NCBI GenBank assembly: GCA_017883345.1
Contig: JADGNT010000351.1
Span: 1 to 5,920 of the forward strand
Origin: Candidatus Solibacter sp.
GTDB taxonomy: Bacteria; Acidobacteriota; Terriglobia; Bryobacterales; Bryobacteraceae
Reading direction: 5' to 3'
DNA: 5,920 nt
Position numbers and translations under genes: made by a program. Under the pieces are notes generated by a model. It saw nothing but the letters and a program-made list of their open reading frames with translations. It had not been told where the DNA came from and ran no database searches. Each line of letters opens with the position of its first letter. The first letter of the stretch is position 1. Below are positions 1-5,920 of the stretch, one piece after another.

Positions 1-1672
1 CCTTGCGCACGATCTCGTGGTCACTGGCGAGTTCGTCGAGCACGTCGGCGGCGGTCGAGATCGCCTTCCCCTTGGCCTGCTTCGGCGCGGGCAGCTTCAG
101 ATCCTCGAACAGCACGCGTCCCAACTGCTGCGGCGAGCTGATGTTGAACGGCTTGCCCGCTAGTGTGTGGATTTCCGCGGTGAGCCGCGAAATCTCCGTC
201 TCCATCAGCCCCGAGAGGCGTTTCAACTCGGCGCCGTCGATGCGTATGCCGGTCCGCTCCATGCGCGCCAGCACGCGCGTCAGCGGCAGTTCGATTTCGT
301 CGTACAGCTTGCGCAGTCCCCGCCCATCCACCGCCGGCGAAAGCTGGTGAAAGAGCTCCAGCGTGATGTCGGCATGCTGCTCCGGCGCCGGGCCGAGCCG
401 CAAATCCATGCGCCGCCGCGCCTGCTCTTCCAAGGCGCACCCCGAGGGGTCGGCATCCAGCAGGAAGGCGTACAGCATCACGTCGTGATCGAAGCCGCGC
501 GCTTCGATGCCCAGCCGCGCCAGTGCCAGCAGGGCCGCCTTCGCGTCGCAGGCAATCTTCACCGCGAGCGCGTCCTCCAGCCAGGGCGAAAGCGCCGCGA
601 AATGCTCGGCATGCACGGCACGCGCCTCGCCGGCGCGCCAGGCCAGACCGACGGTGTCCAGCGCGAACTCGCCTTCCGCCGATTTCGAAATCGCCACCGC
701 CACCGGCGCACCCCGCGCCTCTTTCAGCCAGGCGCGCAATTCGTCGCCGCTCGCGATTAGACCGTATTGCCGCTCGCGCGTATCTTCGCTGGGGCCAAGC
801 TCCTTCAGCAGGCTGTGGAATTCCATCTCTTTATAGATGGCCTTCAGCAGCGCCGGGTCGGGGGCCTGCGCCTTGACTCTCTCCGCGGAAAACTCCACCG
901 GCACATCGGTCGAAATGGTCGCCAGGCGCTGGCTCATCCGGATGCGCTCGACGTGATTTTGCAGGCTCTCGCGGTAGGTCTTCTTCTCCACTTCGGCCGC
1001 GCGCTCTAGCGCGGCGTCGAGCGACCCGAAGCGCTCGATCAGGTCCTTCGCACCCTTGTCGCCGATTCCCGGCGCGCCCGGAATGTTGTCCACCGCATCG
1101 CCCTTCAGCGCCAAAAGATCCGCCACCTGGTCCGGCCGCACGCCCAGGAAAGTCTTCACCTTTTCGGCGTCGTACCACTCATCGTCCTTGGCGGGATTGA
1201 GCATGCTGACGTGATCGTTCACCAGTTGCAGCATGTCCTTATCGCTGGACACGATCACCACGTCCATGCCGAGCGCCTCGGCGCGCCGCGCCAGGGTCCC
1301 GATCACATCGTCGGCTTCGAACCCCGGGTATTCCAGAATCGGAATCCGCATGGCCTCCAGGATGCGCCGCACGAAGGGAATCTGGTCGAGCAGGTCGGGC
1401 GGCGTTTCGGCGCGGTTGGCCTTGTACTCGGGGAATTCCTGCACGCGGTGGGTGGGCTCGCCGCTCTCGAATACCGCGGCCACGTAGGCCGGGCCGTACT
1501 GCTTCGACAACTTGCGCAGCATGTTGTTGAAGATGTAGACCGCTTCGGTGGAGAACCCGGTGCTGGTCCGCATCGGCGGAGCGCCCGACCGCGCGCGCGC
1601 GTGGTAAGCGCGAAAGATAAACCCGAACGTGTCGATAAGAAAGAGCTGCTGTCTGGCCACTGCGCCCATCAT
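1..1672 (-). CDS. polA: DNA polymerase I, N-terminal part (5' nuclease domain, 3'-5' exonuclease-like domain, start of polymerase domain); runs off the left edge
   Basis: This is DNA polymerase I, which removes RNA primers and fills gaps in replication and repair. Reading from ATG at 1672 gives 557 codons with no stop; the rest lies outside the window. Residues about 8-300 form the 5' nuclease domain, with LIDTFGFIFRAYHA near the start, EADDVIG at 119-125, SDKDM at 143-147 and GDAVDNIPG at 191-199. Residues about 305-450 occupy the place of the 3'-5' exonuclease domain but lack its acidic residues. From about 455 the Klenow polymerase region begins, with KPFNISSPQQLG at 507-518; the catalytic palm motifs are off the edge. 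Position 69 is Glu (VFESGEPTHR), where the family usually has Asp (E. coli D63). Two adjacent ATG codons (1672 and 1669) and an in-frame GTG at 1660 are possible starts. None has a clear Shine-Dalgarno site. The gene is transcribed away from the polysaccharide operon. The family call is very secure; the exact start is not. Confidence 0.97.
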   Translation of the reverse strand, partial: MMGAVARQQLFLIDTFGFIFRAYHARARSGAPPMRTSTGFSTEAVYIFNNMLRKLSKQYGPAYVAAVFESGEPTHRVQEFPEYKANRAETPPDLLDQIPFVRRILEAMRIPILEYPGFEADDVIGTLARRAEALGMDVVIVSSDKDMLQLVNDHVSMLNPAKDDEWYDAEKVKTFLGVRPDQVADLLALKGDAVDNIPGAPGIGDKGAKDLIERFGSLDAALERAAEVEKKTYRESLQNHVERIRMSQRLATISTDVPVEFSAERVKAQAPDPALLKAIYKEMEFHSLLKELGPSEDTRERQYGLIASGDELRAWLKEARGAPVAVAISKSAEGEFALDTVGLAWRAGEARAVHAEHFAALSPWLEDALAVKIACDAKAALLALARLGIEARGFDHDVMLYAFLLDADPSGCALEEQARRRMDLRLGPAPEQHADITLELFHQLSPAVDGRGLRKLYDEIELPLTRVLARMERTGIRIDGAELKRLSGLMETEISRLTAEIHTLAGKPFNISSPQQLGRVLFEDLKLPAPKQAKGKAISTAADVLDELASDHEIVRK

Positions 1673-1677
1673 ACGAT

Positions 1678-1789
1678 AGCCGGGTGGGACAGACGATCGG
1701 GGGGACTGACAAGCCTGACATGAATTTCCGGCGCTCTTTGCCGGAAATTCGCTGGCAGGCCTGTCTGTCCCCATCTGTCCCACCTGGCT
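1678..1789. repeat. Nested imperfect inverted repeat, REP/BIME-like palindromic element
   Basis: Three nested pairs of arms share one centre. The outer arms are 1678-1693 and 1774-1789: 16 positions, all complementary except one G:T, with core GGTGGGACAGA / TCTGTCCCACC. The middle arms are 1701-1717 and 1756-1772: 15 of 17 complementary, containing GGGGACTGAC on one side and CTGTCTGTCCCC on the other. The inner arms are 1722-1732 and 1740-1750: a perfect 11-bp stem around a 7-nt loop (GCTCTTT). The outer and middle arms are offset by 7 nt on the left and 1 nt on the right, giving an asymmetric bulge. The GGGGACAG-type arms resemble REP sequences mobilised by RAYT (REP-associated tyrosine) transposases; that link comes from memory of the family, not from a search. 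No transposase gene is in the window. The element ends 5 bp from the polA start, so as RNA it would be a long hairpin in the polA leader. Confidence 0.75.
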
Positions 1790-1875
1790 TGAATAGCGAT
1801 CGACATTTTTTTCCATTCCGGCAGTTCTTGATCTATCGGAAATCCCAAGCGCGCCGATAGTACTTGTGAGGCTAA

Positions 1876-1892
1876 GTTGCCAGGCTGTCAAC
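1876..1892. promoter_or_regulatory. Near-perfect 17-bp palindrome, candidate operator
   Basis: The sequence has the form GTTGnCAGnCTGnCAAC: seven base pairs match in each half around a single central base, with one mismatched pair. It overlaps the -35 box of the candidate promoter, so a protein bound here would be expected to block or alter transcription of the downstream operon. The binding protein is unknown. The RHH-like protein encoded about 110 bp downstream is one candidate, but no sequence evidence ties the two together beyond location. Confidence 0.45.
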
Positions 1893-1904
1893 GGAATGTA
1901 TACA
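1877..1904 (+). promoter_or_regulatory. Candidate sigma-70-type promoter for the polysaccharide operon
   Basis: TTGCCA (1877-1882; 5 of 6 matches to TTGACA) is followed after 16 bp by TATACA (1899-1904; 4 of 6 matches to TATAAT). Transcription would start near 1911, leaving a leader of about 90 nt before the first gene. This is the best-matching pair I found upstream of 2003. It was picked by eye and the -10 box is only a moderate match. Confidence 0.35.
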
Positions 1905-2002
1905 TCGCACTGCTTTGAACGCGTTCCGGCGCTTCCGGCAAAAACAATCCCGGTTCGGAAAATAGGGCCTGGTAGGGTAAATCCCTTGGGCTGGCAGGCG
2001 AA

Positions 2003-2290
2003 ATGGCGGAACGTACATCGGCTCTCATGACTAGAAATCGCGTTGTCGTGTTTCGAGTGACGCAGGAAGAGTACAAGCTTTTGCGCAGCACCTGCCTGGA
2101 GCGGGGAGGGCGCAGTCTCTCGGACTTCACCCGTTCCGGGCTGCTGGCCTTGCTGAAGAGCACCGGGCAATCCGATGAACGCATCGCCCTGCTCGAGCGC
2201 AAGCTGGCCAGCGTGCAGTACTCGGTCCAGCACATAATCCGGCTCATGGAGAGTGCCGGAACGCAGGTGGATTCGAACCATGCATACTGA
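2003..2290 (+). CDS. Small ribbon-helix-helix-like protein with heptad-repeat C-terminus, first gene of the operon
   Basis: This 95-aa protein is probably a small DNA-binding regulator. Residues 12-20 (NRVVVFRVT) look like the beta strand of a ribbon-helix-helix fold. Helix A follows at about 20-35, then a GG turn, then helix B at about 38-52 (RSLSDFTRSGLLALL). This pattern is shared by RHH repressors and by relaxosome accessory proteins of the MobC/NikA type. Residues 57-83 carry a regular heptad series (I61, L64, L68, V71, V75, I78, M82) that predicts a coiled coil, so dimers or higher oligomers are likely. ATG 2003 is preferred: a weak AGG lies 4 nt upstream and the frame has a stop at 1973. 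ATG 2027 is in frame, but it has no ribosome site and would trim only eight residues. The gene overlaps the next one by 11 bp. The function, and autoregulation through the upstream palindrome, are inferred from fold and place alone. Confidence 0.82.
   Translation: MAERTSALMTRNRVVVFRVTQEEYKLLRSTCLERGGRSLSDFTRSGLLALLKSTGQSDERIALLERKLASVQYSVQHIIRLMESAGTQVDSNHAY
2265..2270 (+). promoter_or_regulatory. Ribosome binding site that decides the start of the export gene
   Basis: AGGTGG lies 9 nt upstream of ATG 2280, inside the end of the RHH-like gene. The alternative in-frame starts at 2253 and 2313 have no comparable site. This favours 2280 and implies translational coupling between the two genes. 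Confidence 0.6.
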
Positions 2291-3257
2291 TCGACTTTTG
2301 AAAACAACAACCATGAAACTCATCCTTCTTCTCACGCTGTGCGCACCCATGGTGCAACCCCAGGGACGTGCAACTCCCAACCCGGAAGCTGCCGCTAATC
2401 TTCCGGCCCAAAAAATCGGCCCGCGCGACCTGATTATGGTTCAAGTGTATGGGTCGCCGGAACTGTCCCGCAGCGTGCGTGTGGGCGCCGACGGCATGCT
2501 CCGCCTGCCCATGCTCAAGCAGCGCATCAAGGGCGAAGGCATGATGCCCAACGATCTTGAAGTCATGGTCGCCCAGGCGCTGGAGGAGGAGGGTCTCATT
2601 GTCGACCCGATGGTGACGATCACCGTCGCCGAATACAGCAGCCGGCCGATCAGTGTCGCGGGTGCGGTGAAAGAGCCGCTCACCTTCCAGGCCAGTGCTC
2701 CGGTGACGCTGCTGGAAGCGATCACGCGCGCCGGCGGGCTGACACCCGTTGCGGGTTCGGAGATCCTGGTCAGCAAGACGCAGACCGGTTCCGGCGGCCA
2801 GCCCACTTCGCTCATGCAGCGCGTCTCCGTCAAGGCGCTGATCGAGGGCACGGATCCGGAGGCCAACCTGCGTCTCTCTGGCGGCGAGGAAGTACGCGTT
2901 CCCGAAGCCGGCAAGGTATTTGTCGTGGGCAATGTCAAAAGACCCGGCGCATTTCCGGTGGAGGACGGCGCCGAAACCAGCGTTCTCAGGATGCTCGCCC
3001 GGGCCGAAGGCCTCGCCCCCTTCGCCGGCAAGCTGGCGTATATCTACCGCCGCGAAGCTTCCGGGAGCAAAAACGAGATACCGATCGAGATCAACAAGAT
3101 CATGCTACGTAAAGCTCCGGACGCCCCCCTGCTGGCCAACGACGTCCTGTACATTCCCGACAATCGCAACGGCCGGTTGGGACTGGCGATCCTCGAAAAG
3201 CTGCTGCTCTTCGGCGGCACGGCAGGGGCAACTGCCCTGGTATACGGTTCCCGGTAA
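2280..3257 (+). CDS. Polysaccharide export protein (Wza family, PES domain plus two SLBB domains)
   Basis: This protein (325 aa from ATG 2280) should form the periplasmic/outer-membrane conduit through which the polysaccharide leaves the cell. A basic then hydrophobic N-terminus (residues 1-25, MKLILLLTLCAPM at 12-24) looks like a Sec signal peptide. The polysaccharide export domain spans about 45-120, opening with KIGPRDLIMVQVYG and then VRVGADGMLRLPML. SLBB repeat 1 starts near 123 (RPISVAGAVKEPLTF) and contains LLEAITRAGGL. SLBB repeat 2 spans about 213-292 (VFVVGNVKRPGAFPV, ending NDVLYIPD). The last 25 residues are hydrophobic and end in ALVYGSR. A Cys lies at 21, but the preceding LTL is not a good lipobox, so lipidation in the manner of Wza is doubtful. 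The start at 2280 is chosen for its ribosome site; 2313 would give a shorter signal peptide. The gene overlaps the previous one by 11 bp and the kinase gene follows after 6 bp. Confidence 0.95.
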   Translation: MHTDRLLKTTTMKLILLLTLCAPMVQPQGRATPNPEAAANLPAQKIGPRDLIMVQVYGSPELSRSVRVGADGMLRLPMLKQRIKGEGMMPNDLEVMVAQALEEEGLIVDPMVTITVAEYSSRPISVAGAVKEPLTFQASAPVTLLEAITRAGGLTPVAGSEILVSKTQTGSGGQPTSLMQRVSVKALIEGTDPEANLRLSGGEEVRVPEAGKVFVVGNVKRPGAFPVEDGAETSVLRMLARAEGLAPFAGKLAYIYRREASGSKNEIPIEINKIMLRKAPDAPLLANDVLYIPDNRNGRLGLAILEKLLLFGGTAGATALVYGSR

Positions 3258-3263
3258 AACCCC

Positions 3264-5492
3264 ATGGCTGACAACAATTTCCTAACCACCCTGCCAGCGC
3301 CCGTCGAAGGCGCGCCCCAGAGGAATCTTCCGGTCCCCTACGAGGTCTACCGAGCGTCTGCCATGATGCCCGAGACGGAATCGGCGGCGGTAGCCGTGCC
3401 GCTCTCACACTACTTGTGGATTTTCCGCCGGAACTGGTGGAAGATCCTTCTGTTCGTCGCCTGCGCGGTGGCGGCGACGGCGGTGATTTCCATGCGGCTC
3501 ACTCCGGTGTTCGAGTCCACGGTCACCATCGATATCGATCGCCAGATGCCGAGCGGCATCATCGGTCAGGAGTCGACCCGCTCCTTGACCAACGATTCGG
3601 ATCAGTTCCTGGCCACGCAGGCCAAGCTCATTCAGTCGGATTCGGTCCTGCGGCCCGTGGCGCAACAGCTCAAACTCAGCCCGGACCCGGAAGCGCAGGA
3701 CGCACAGAACCCGAAATCCCCGAGCGCGGACGATGCTCCGGTGTTGCTCAGAAACCTGAAGGTCACGCGCCCGCCCAACACCTACCTGCTCTTGATCAGC
3801 TACCGGTCGCCGGATCCGCGCCTCGCGGCGGACGTAGCCAACGCCACCGCCCGCTCCTATTTGGAGCACACCTACAATATCCGCTTCAAGTCCTCCGCCA
3901 GCCTCTCGGCTTTCATGGAAAAGCAGTTGGAGGAACTGAAGGCCAAAATGGAACGCTCCAGCAGCGCGTTGGCCCAGTTTGAACGGGAACTCAACGTCAT
4001 CAACCCGGAGCAGAAAACCAGTATCCTCTCGGCGCGCCTGCTGCAATTGAATACCGAATACACCAACGCCCAGGGGGATCGCGTCCGCAAGGAGACGGCG
4101 TTCAAATCCGTCAGCGGCGGCTCACTCGAAGCAGCCCAGGTTTCCACCCAGGGAGAAGCGCTCAAACGGCTGTCGGAACGATTGGACGAAGAGCAGCAGA
4201 AATTCGCCGAAGTCAAATCCCACTTCGGCCCCAACCATCCGGAGTACCAAAAAGGCTCTGCCCAACTGGCGGAATTACAGCGGCAAATCCAACGCTCCAA
4301 GGAGAACATCGGCCAGCGGGTCGACGTGGAGTTTCGCGAGGCTCTCAACCGGGAACTGATGTTGCGCAAGGCCGTGGCCGAAACCAAGGCCGAATTCGAC
4401 AGCTTGAACGCCCGTTCCTTTGAGTACCAGGCGCTGAAACGCGAGGCGGAAGCGGACAAGACTCTCTATGAGGAACTGGTGCGCAAAATCCGCGAAGCGA
4501 GCATCAACTCGGGCTTCCAGAATAGCGCGATCCGTATCGCCGATCTGGCCCGGCCCGCGGCCAAGGCGGTTTTCCCGAACATCCCGCTAAATGTTCTGCT
4601 GGCCTTTCTCTTCTCCACCCTGCTTGCCGTCGGAATCGCCGTGGTCACGGACATTCTGAACAATACGGTGCGCGACCCGGAGCATATCGCGCGCACCCTT
4701 TCCACGGAAGTCATCGGAACTCTTCCGGCGGTCAAAGAGTGGCGCGGCAGAGCCATTGCGACGGCTGAGCCCGGCACCGCGCTGGTCCCTTCCGGACGAA
4801 AACAAGGCGGCGGGCTGAACAGCTTCGACGAAGCCATCCGCACTTTGCGCAATTCCATTTTGCTGACGGATTTCGACCGTAGAATCCGCTCGCTCATGAT
4901 CACCAGTTCCGCGCCGTCGGAAGGCAAGTCAACCACCGCCGCTCATTTGGCGATAGCCCACGCACAACAGGGCCGGCGCACGTTGTTGATTGACGGCGAC
5001 CTGCGGCGCCCCAGTATTCACCGCCGTTTTGACGTGCCCAGTGTCGTCGGGCTCTCTAACGTACTCACTGCCGGGCTGCCCTGGCGGAGTGCACTGGCAA
5101 AGTCTTCGGAATTTCCCAGCCTGGATATTCTGCCCGTGGGTCCGCCCTCCCGGCGAGCGGCCGATCTCGTTGGGCCGCAACTGTCGGTGCTCCTGGAGGA
5201 TGCCTGCACGGAATACGACCTCGTGATCCTCGACACGCCGCCGCTACTCGGCTTCCCGGAGCCGTTGCAGATGGCTGTGGCGGTCGACGGTGTGTTGATG
5301 GTGGCCGTAGCCGGGCGCACGCATCGCAAGGCGCTCGGCAGCGCGATTGCCACCCTCAAACGCCTGCGGGCCAACGTGGTCGGGATCGTCCTGAACGAAG
5401 TCCGCGCGGATAGCAGCGATAACTACTACTACTATCACTACAACTCCAAGTACTACAAACACTACAACGTGGAAGCCGAAAGCGGAACCTAG
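3264..5492 (+). CDS. Polysaccharide co-polymerase fused to BY-kinase (Wzc-type tyrosine autokinase)
   Basis: This 742-aa inner-membrane protein controls chain length and export by cycles of tyrosine autophosphorylation. A cytoplasmic segment of about 58 residues precedes TM1 (about 59-78). The Wzz-type periplasmic region follows, with long coiled coil at about 210-410 (for example SAFMEKQLEELKAKMERS). TM2 is at about 439-463, after a Pro-rich lead-in (FPNIPLNVLLAF). The cytoplasmic kinase has the oligomerisation motif EAIRTLR (523-529), Walker A SSAPSEGKST with K555, Walker A' LLIDGDLRRP (574-583; D577, D579) and Walker B LVILDTPP (653-660; D657). The C-terminus has eight Tyr within residues 721-734, the expected phospho-acceptor cluster. 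Both halves are in one chain, as in proteobacterial Wzc, not split as in Firmicutes CapA/CapB pairs. All kinase motifs appear intact. ATG 3264 lacks a clear Shine-Dalgarno site and lies 6 bp after the export gene. In-frame ATGs at 3363 and 3366 would shorten the N-terminal extension. Confidence 0.96.
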   Translation: MADNNFLTTLPAPVEGAPQRNLPVPYEVYRASAMMPETESAAVAVPLSHYLWIFRRNWWKILLFVACAVAATAVISMRLTPVFESTVTIDIDRQMPSGIIGQESTRSLTNDSDQFLATQAKLIQSDSVLRPVAQQLKLSPDPEAQDAQNPKSPSADDAPVLLRNLKVTRPPNTYLLLISYRSPDPRLAADVANATARSYLEHTYNIRFKSSASLSAFMEKQLEELKAKMERSSSALAQFERELNVINPEQKTSILSARLLQLNTEYTNAQGDRVRKETAFKSVSGGSLEAAQVSTQGEALKRLSERLDEEQQKFAEVKSHFGPNHPEYQKGSAQLAELQRQIQRSKENIGQRVDVEFREALNRELMLRKAVAETKAEFDSLNARSFEYQALKREAEADKTLYEELVRKIREASINSGFQNSAIRIADLARPAAKAVFPNIPLNVLLAFLFSTLLAVGIAVVTDILNNTVRDPEHIARTLSTEVIGTLPAVKEWRGRAIATAEPGTALVPSGRKQGGGLNSFDEAIRTLRNSILLTDFDRRIRSLMITSSAPSEGKSTTAAHLAIAHAQQGRRTLLIDGDLRRPSIHRRFDVPSVVGLSNVLTAGLPWRSALAKSSEFPSLDILPVGPPSRRAADLVGPQLSVLLEDACTEYDLVILDTPPLLGFPEPLQMAVAVDGVLMVAVAGRTHRKALGSAIATLKRLRANVVGIVLNEVRADSSDNYYYYHYNSKYYKHYNVEAESGT

Positions 5493-5520
5493 CGGATAGC
5501 CGGATCACTGGGCGGCGACC

Positions 5521-5920
5521 ATGCTTGCAACAGCTATCATCGCGGATCGGGATACCCACAGAGACGGGTGGTACACCGTACACGTGCGGTTTGCCCGGAG
5601 CATCGCGCGCGGTTTCGCGTGGACGCTGTTCTCCATGTCCGCGGCTCAGGCTGGCGCTCTGCTAACCACCATTCTCGCCGCCCGGTTGCTGGGGCAGGAT
5701 GTCTTCGGTGCCCTGGGAGCCGTTCAGACCACAGCCGTTTCGCTTTCCAACATCGCATCGGCCGGCCTCGGCATTTCGGCCACCCGCTACCTGGCGGAGC
5801 TGTGCGATACCAATCCGGTCCGCGCCGGACGCATTGCCGGACTGATTTCCCTGGTGACGCTGATCACCGCGACTACCCTGGCGGGAGCCCTCCTGGCACT
5901 CGGCCTCCCATGGAGCGCAC
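5521..5920 (+). CDS. Oligosaccharide flippase (Wzx-like, MATE/MOP superfamily), N-terminal part; runs off the right edge
   Basis: An open frame of 133 codons from ATG 5521 reaches the window edge without a stop. After a polar lead (residues 1-29), the sequence is a succession of hydrophobic helices: about 32-57 (AWTLFSMSAAQAGALLTTIL), about 62-90 (FGALGAVQTTAVSLSNIASAG) and about 105-130 (IAGLISLVTLITATTLAGAL). The order ARGFAW, a first helix ending in AARLLGQDVFGALG, then GISATRYLAEL is typical of the first helices of polysaccharide transporters that flip lipid-linked repeat units across the inner membrane. It lies 28 bp after the kinase gene on the same strand, which fits a Wzx/Wzy-dependent operon. 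The ribosome site before 5521 is weak (GGGCGGCG, close to the ATG). GTG 5584 is an alternative start that would place the protein's beginning nearer the usual N-terminus. Family-level assignment is good; the substrate is unknown. Confidence 0.85.
   Translation, partial: MLATAIIADRDTHRDGWYTVHVRFARSIARGFAWTLFSMSAAQAGALLTTILAARLLGQDVFGALGAVQTTAVSLSNIASAGLGISATRYLAELCDTNPVRAGRIAGLISLVTLITATTLAGALLALGLPWSA

Larger units (their letters stand above)
1673..2002. other. Divergent intergenic region between polA and the polysaccharide operon
   Basis: No credible gene is seen in these 330 bases. The left third is a nested inverted repeat (1678-1789). The middle holds a T-rich run at 1806-1812 and a 7-bp stem (1833-1839 pairing with 1854-1860, 14-nt loop). 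The right part holds a palindrome (1876-1892), the short palindromes TGTATACA (1897-1904) and GAACGCGTTC (1917-1926), and TTCCGG at 1924-1929 and 1933-1938 with a partial inverse (TTCGGAA) at 1954-1960. These last elements would lie in the 5' leader of the plus-strand operon if the proposed promoter is right. Both divergent genes must draw their promoters from this stretch. I could not find a persuasive minus-strand promoter for polA. Confidence 0.8.

Noticed and set aside
1239..1721. Minus-strand open frame overlapping the polA start
   Set aside because: It lies in a different frame from polA, shows no recognisable domain, and runs through the inverted repeat.
167..1723. Long plus-strand open frames, including 167-760 and 1211-1723
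   Set aside because: They are antisense shadows of polA. The minus-strand reading is a full, motif-bearing DNA polymerase I, while these frames give Arg/Pro-rich or otherwise featureless translations.
1798..1860. Possible intrinsic terminator: T-run at 1806-1812 and nearby stem 1833-1839/1854-1860
   Set aside because: The T-run is not directly downstream of a GC-rich stem in either direction. The 7-bp stem has a 14-nt loop and no T-tract, and both flanking genes point away from here.
1751..1999. A 10-base direct repeat (GCTGGCAGGC at 1751-1760 and 1990-1999)
   Set aside because: It is short and of common composition in GC-rich DNA, with no matching element boundaries, so chance is a sufficient explanation.
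2253..2279. Upstream ATG start for the export gene
   Set aside because: It would add nine charged residues before the signal peptide and has no ribosome site. ATG 2280 has AGGTGG at 9 nt.
3405..4459. Minus-strand open frames inside the kinase gene
   Set aside because: They are antisense shadows of a complete, motif-bearing Wzc-type protein, with no domain or ribosome site of their own.
5493..5520. Terminator or promoter between the kinase and flippase genes
   Set aside because: The 28-bp gap holds no stem with a T-tract and no convincing promoter boxes, so read-through within one operon is the simpler view.

Overview
The window looks like chromosomal DNA from a GC-rich, Gram-negative (diderm) bacterium. 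An outer-membrane-type polysaccharide export protein sits next to a fused Wzc-type tyrosine autokinase, which implies an envelope with an outer membrane. The style of the PolA protein and of the small first gene of the operon reminds me of Acidobacteriota (Solibacter/Bryobacter-like). That placement is an impression and was not tested by any search.

Layout. Bases 1-1672 (minus strand) hold the N-terminal 557 codons of DNA polymerase I (polA). The gene runs off the left edge before the polymerase catalytic motifs. It has a complete 5' nuclease domain and a 3'-5' exonuclease-like domain that appears to have lost all its metal-binding residues. Bases 1673-2002 are a divergent intergenic region. 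Beside the polA start lies a nested inverted repeat of about 110 bp that resembles REP/BIME elements. Further right is a candidate promoter for the plus-strand operon, with a near-perfect 17-bp palindrome across its -35 box. Bases 2003-5920 (plus strand) are an exopolysaccharide export operon of four tightly packed genes: a 95-aa ribbon-helix-helix-like protein with a leucine-zipper-like tail; a polysaccharide export (PES/SLBB, Wza-family) protein; a 742-aa co-polymerase/BY-kinase (Wzc family) with a C-terminal tyrosine cluster; and the start of a multi-TM oligosaccharide flippase (Wzx/MATE-like family) that leaves the window at the right edge.

How the genes work together. The flippase would move lipid-linked repeat units across the inner membrane. 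The Wzc-like protein would control polymerisation and export through phosphorylation of its tyrosine tail. The PES/SLBB protein would form the outer-membrane or periplasmic exit conduit. This is a Wzx/Wzy-dependent type of pathway; the polymerase and glycosyltransferases are presumably to the right. The small first gene overlaps the export gene by 11 bp, so the two are probably translationally coupled. It is the best candidate for a local regulator, and the palindrome upstream is a candidate target for it.

The least ordinary elements are the coupled RHH/coiled-coil protein with its possible operator, the REP-like palindrome abutting polA, and the degenerate proofreading site in PolA. No rRNA, tRNA, CRISPR array, transposase gene or convincing intrinsic terminator was seen.
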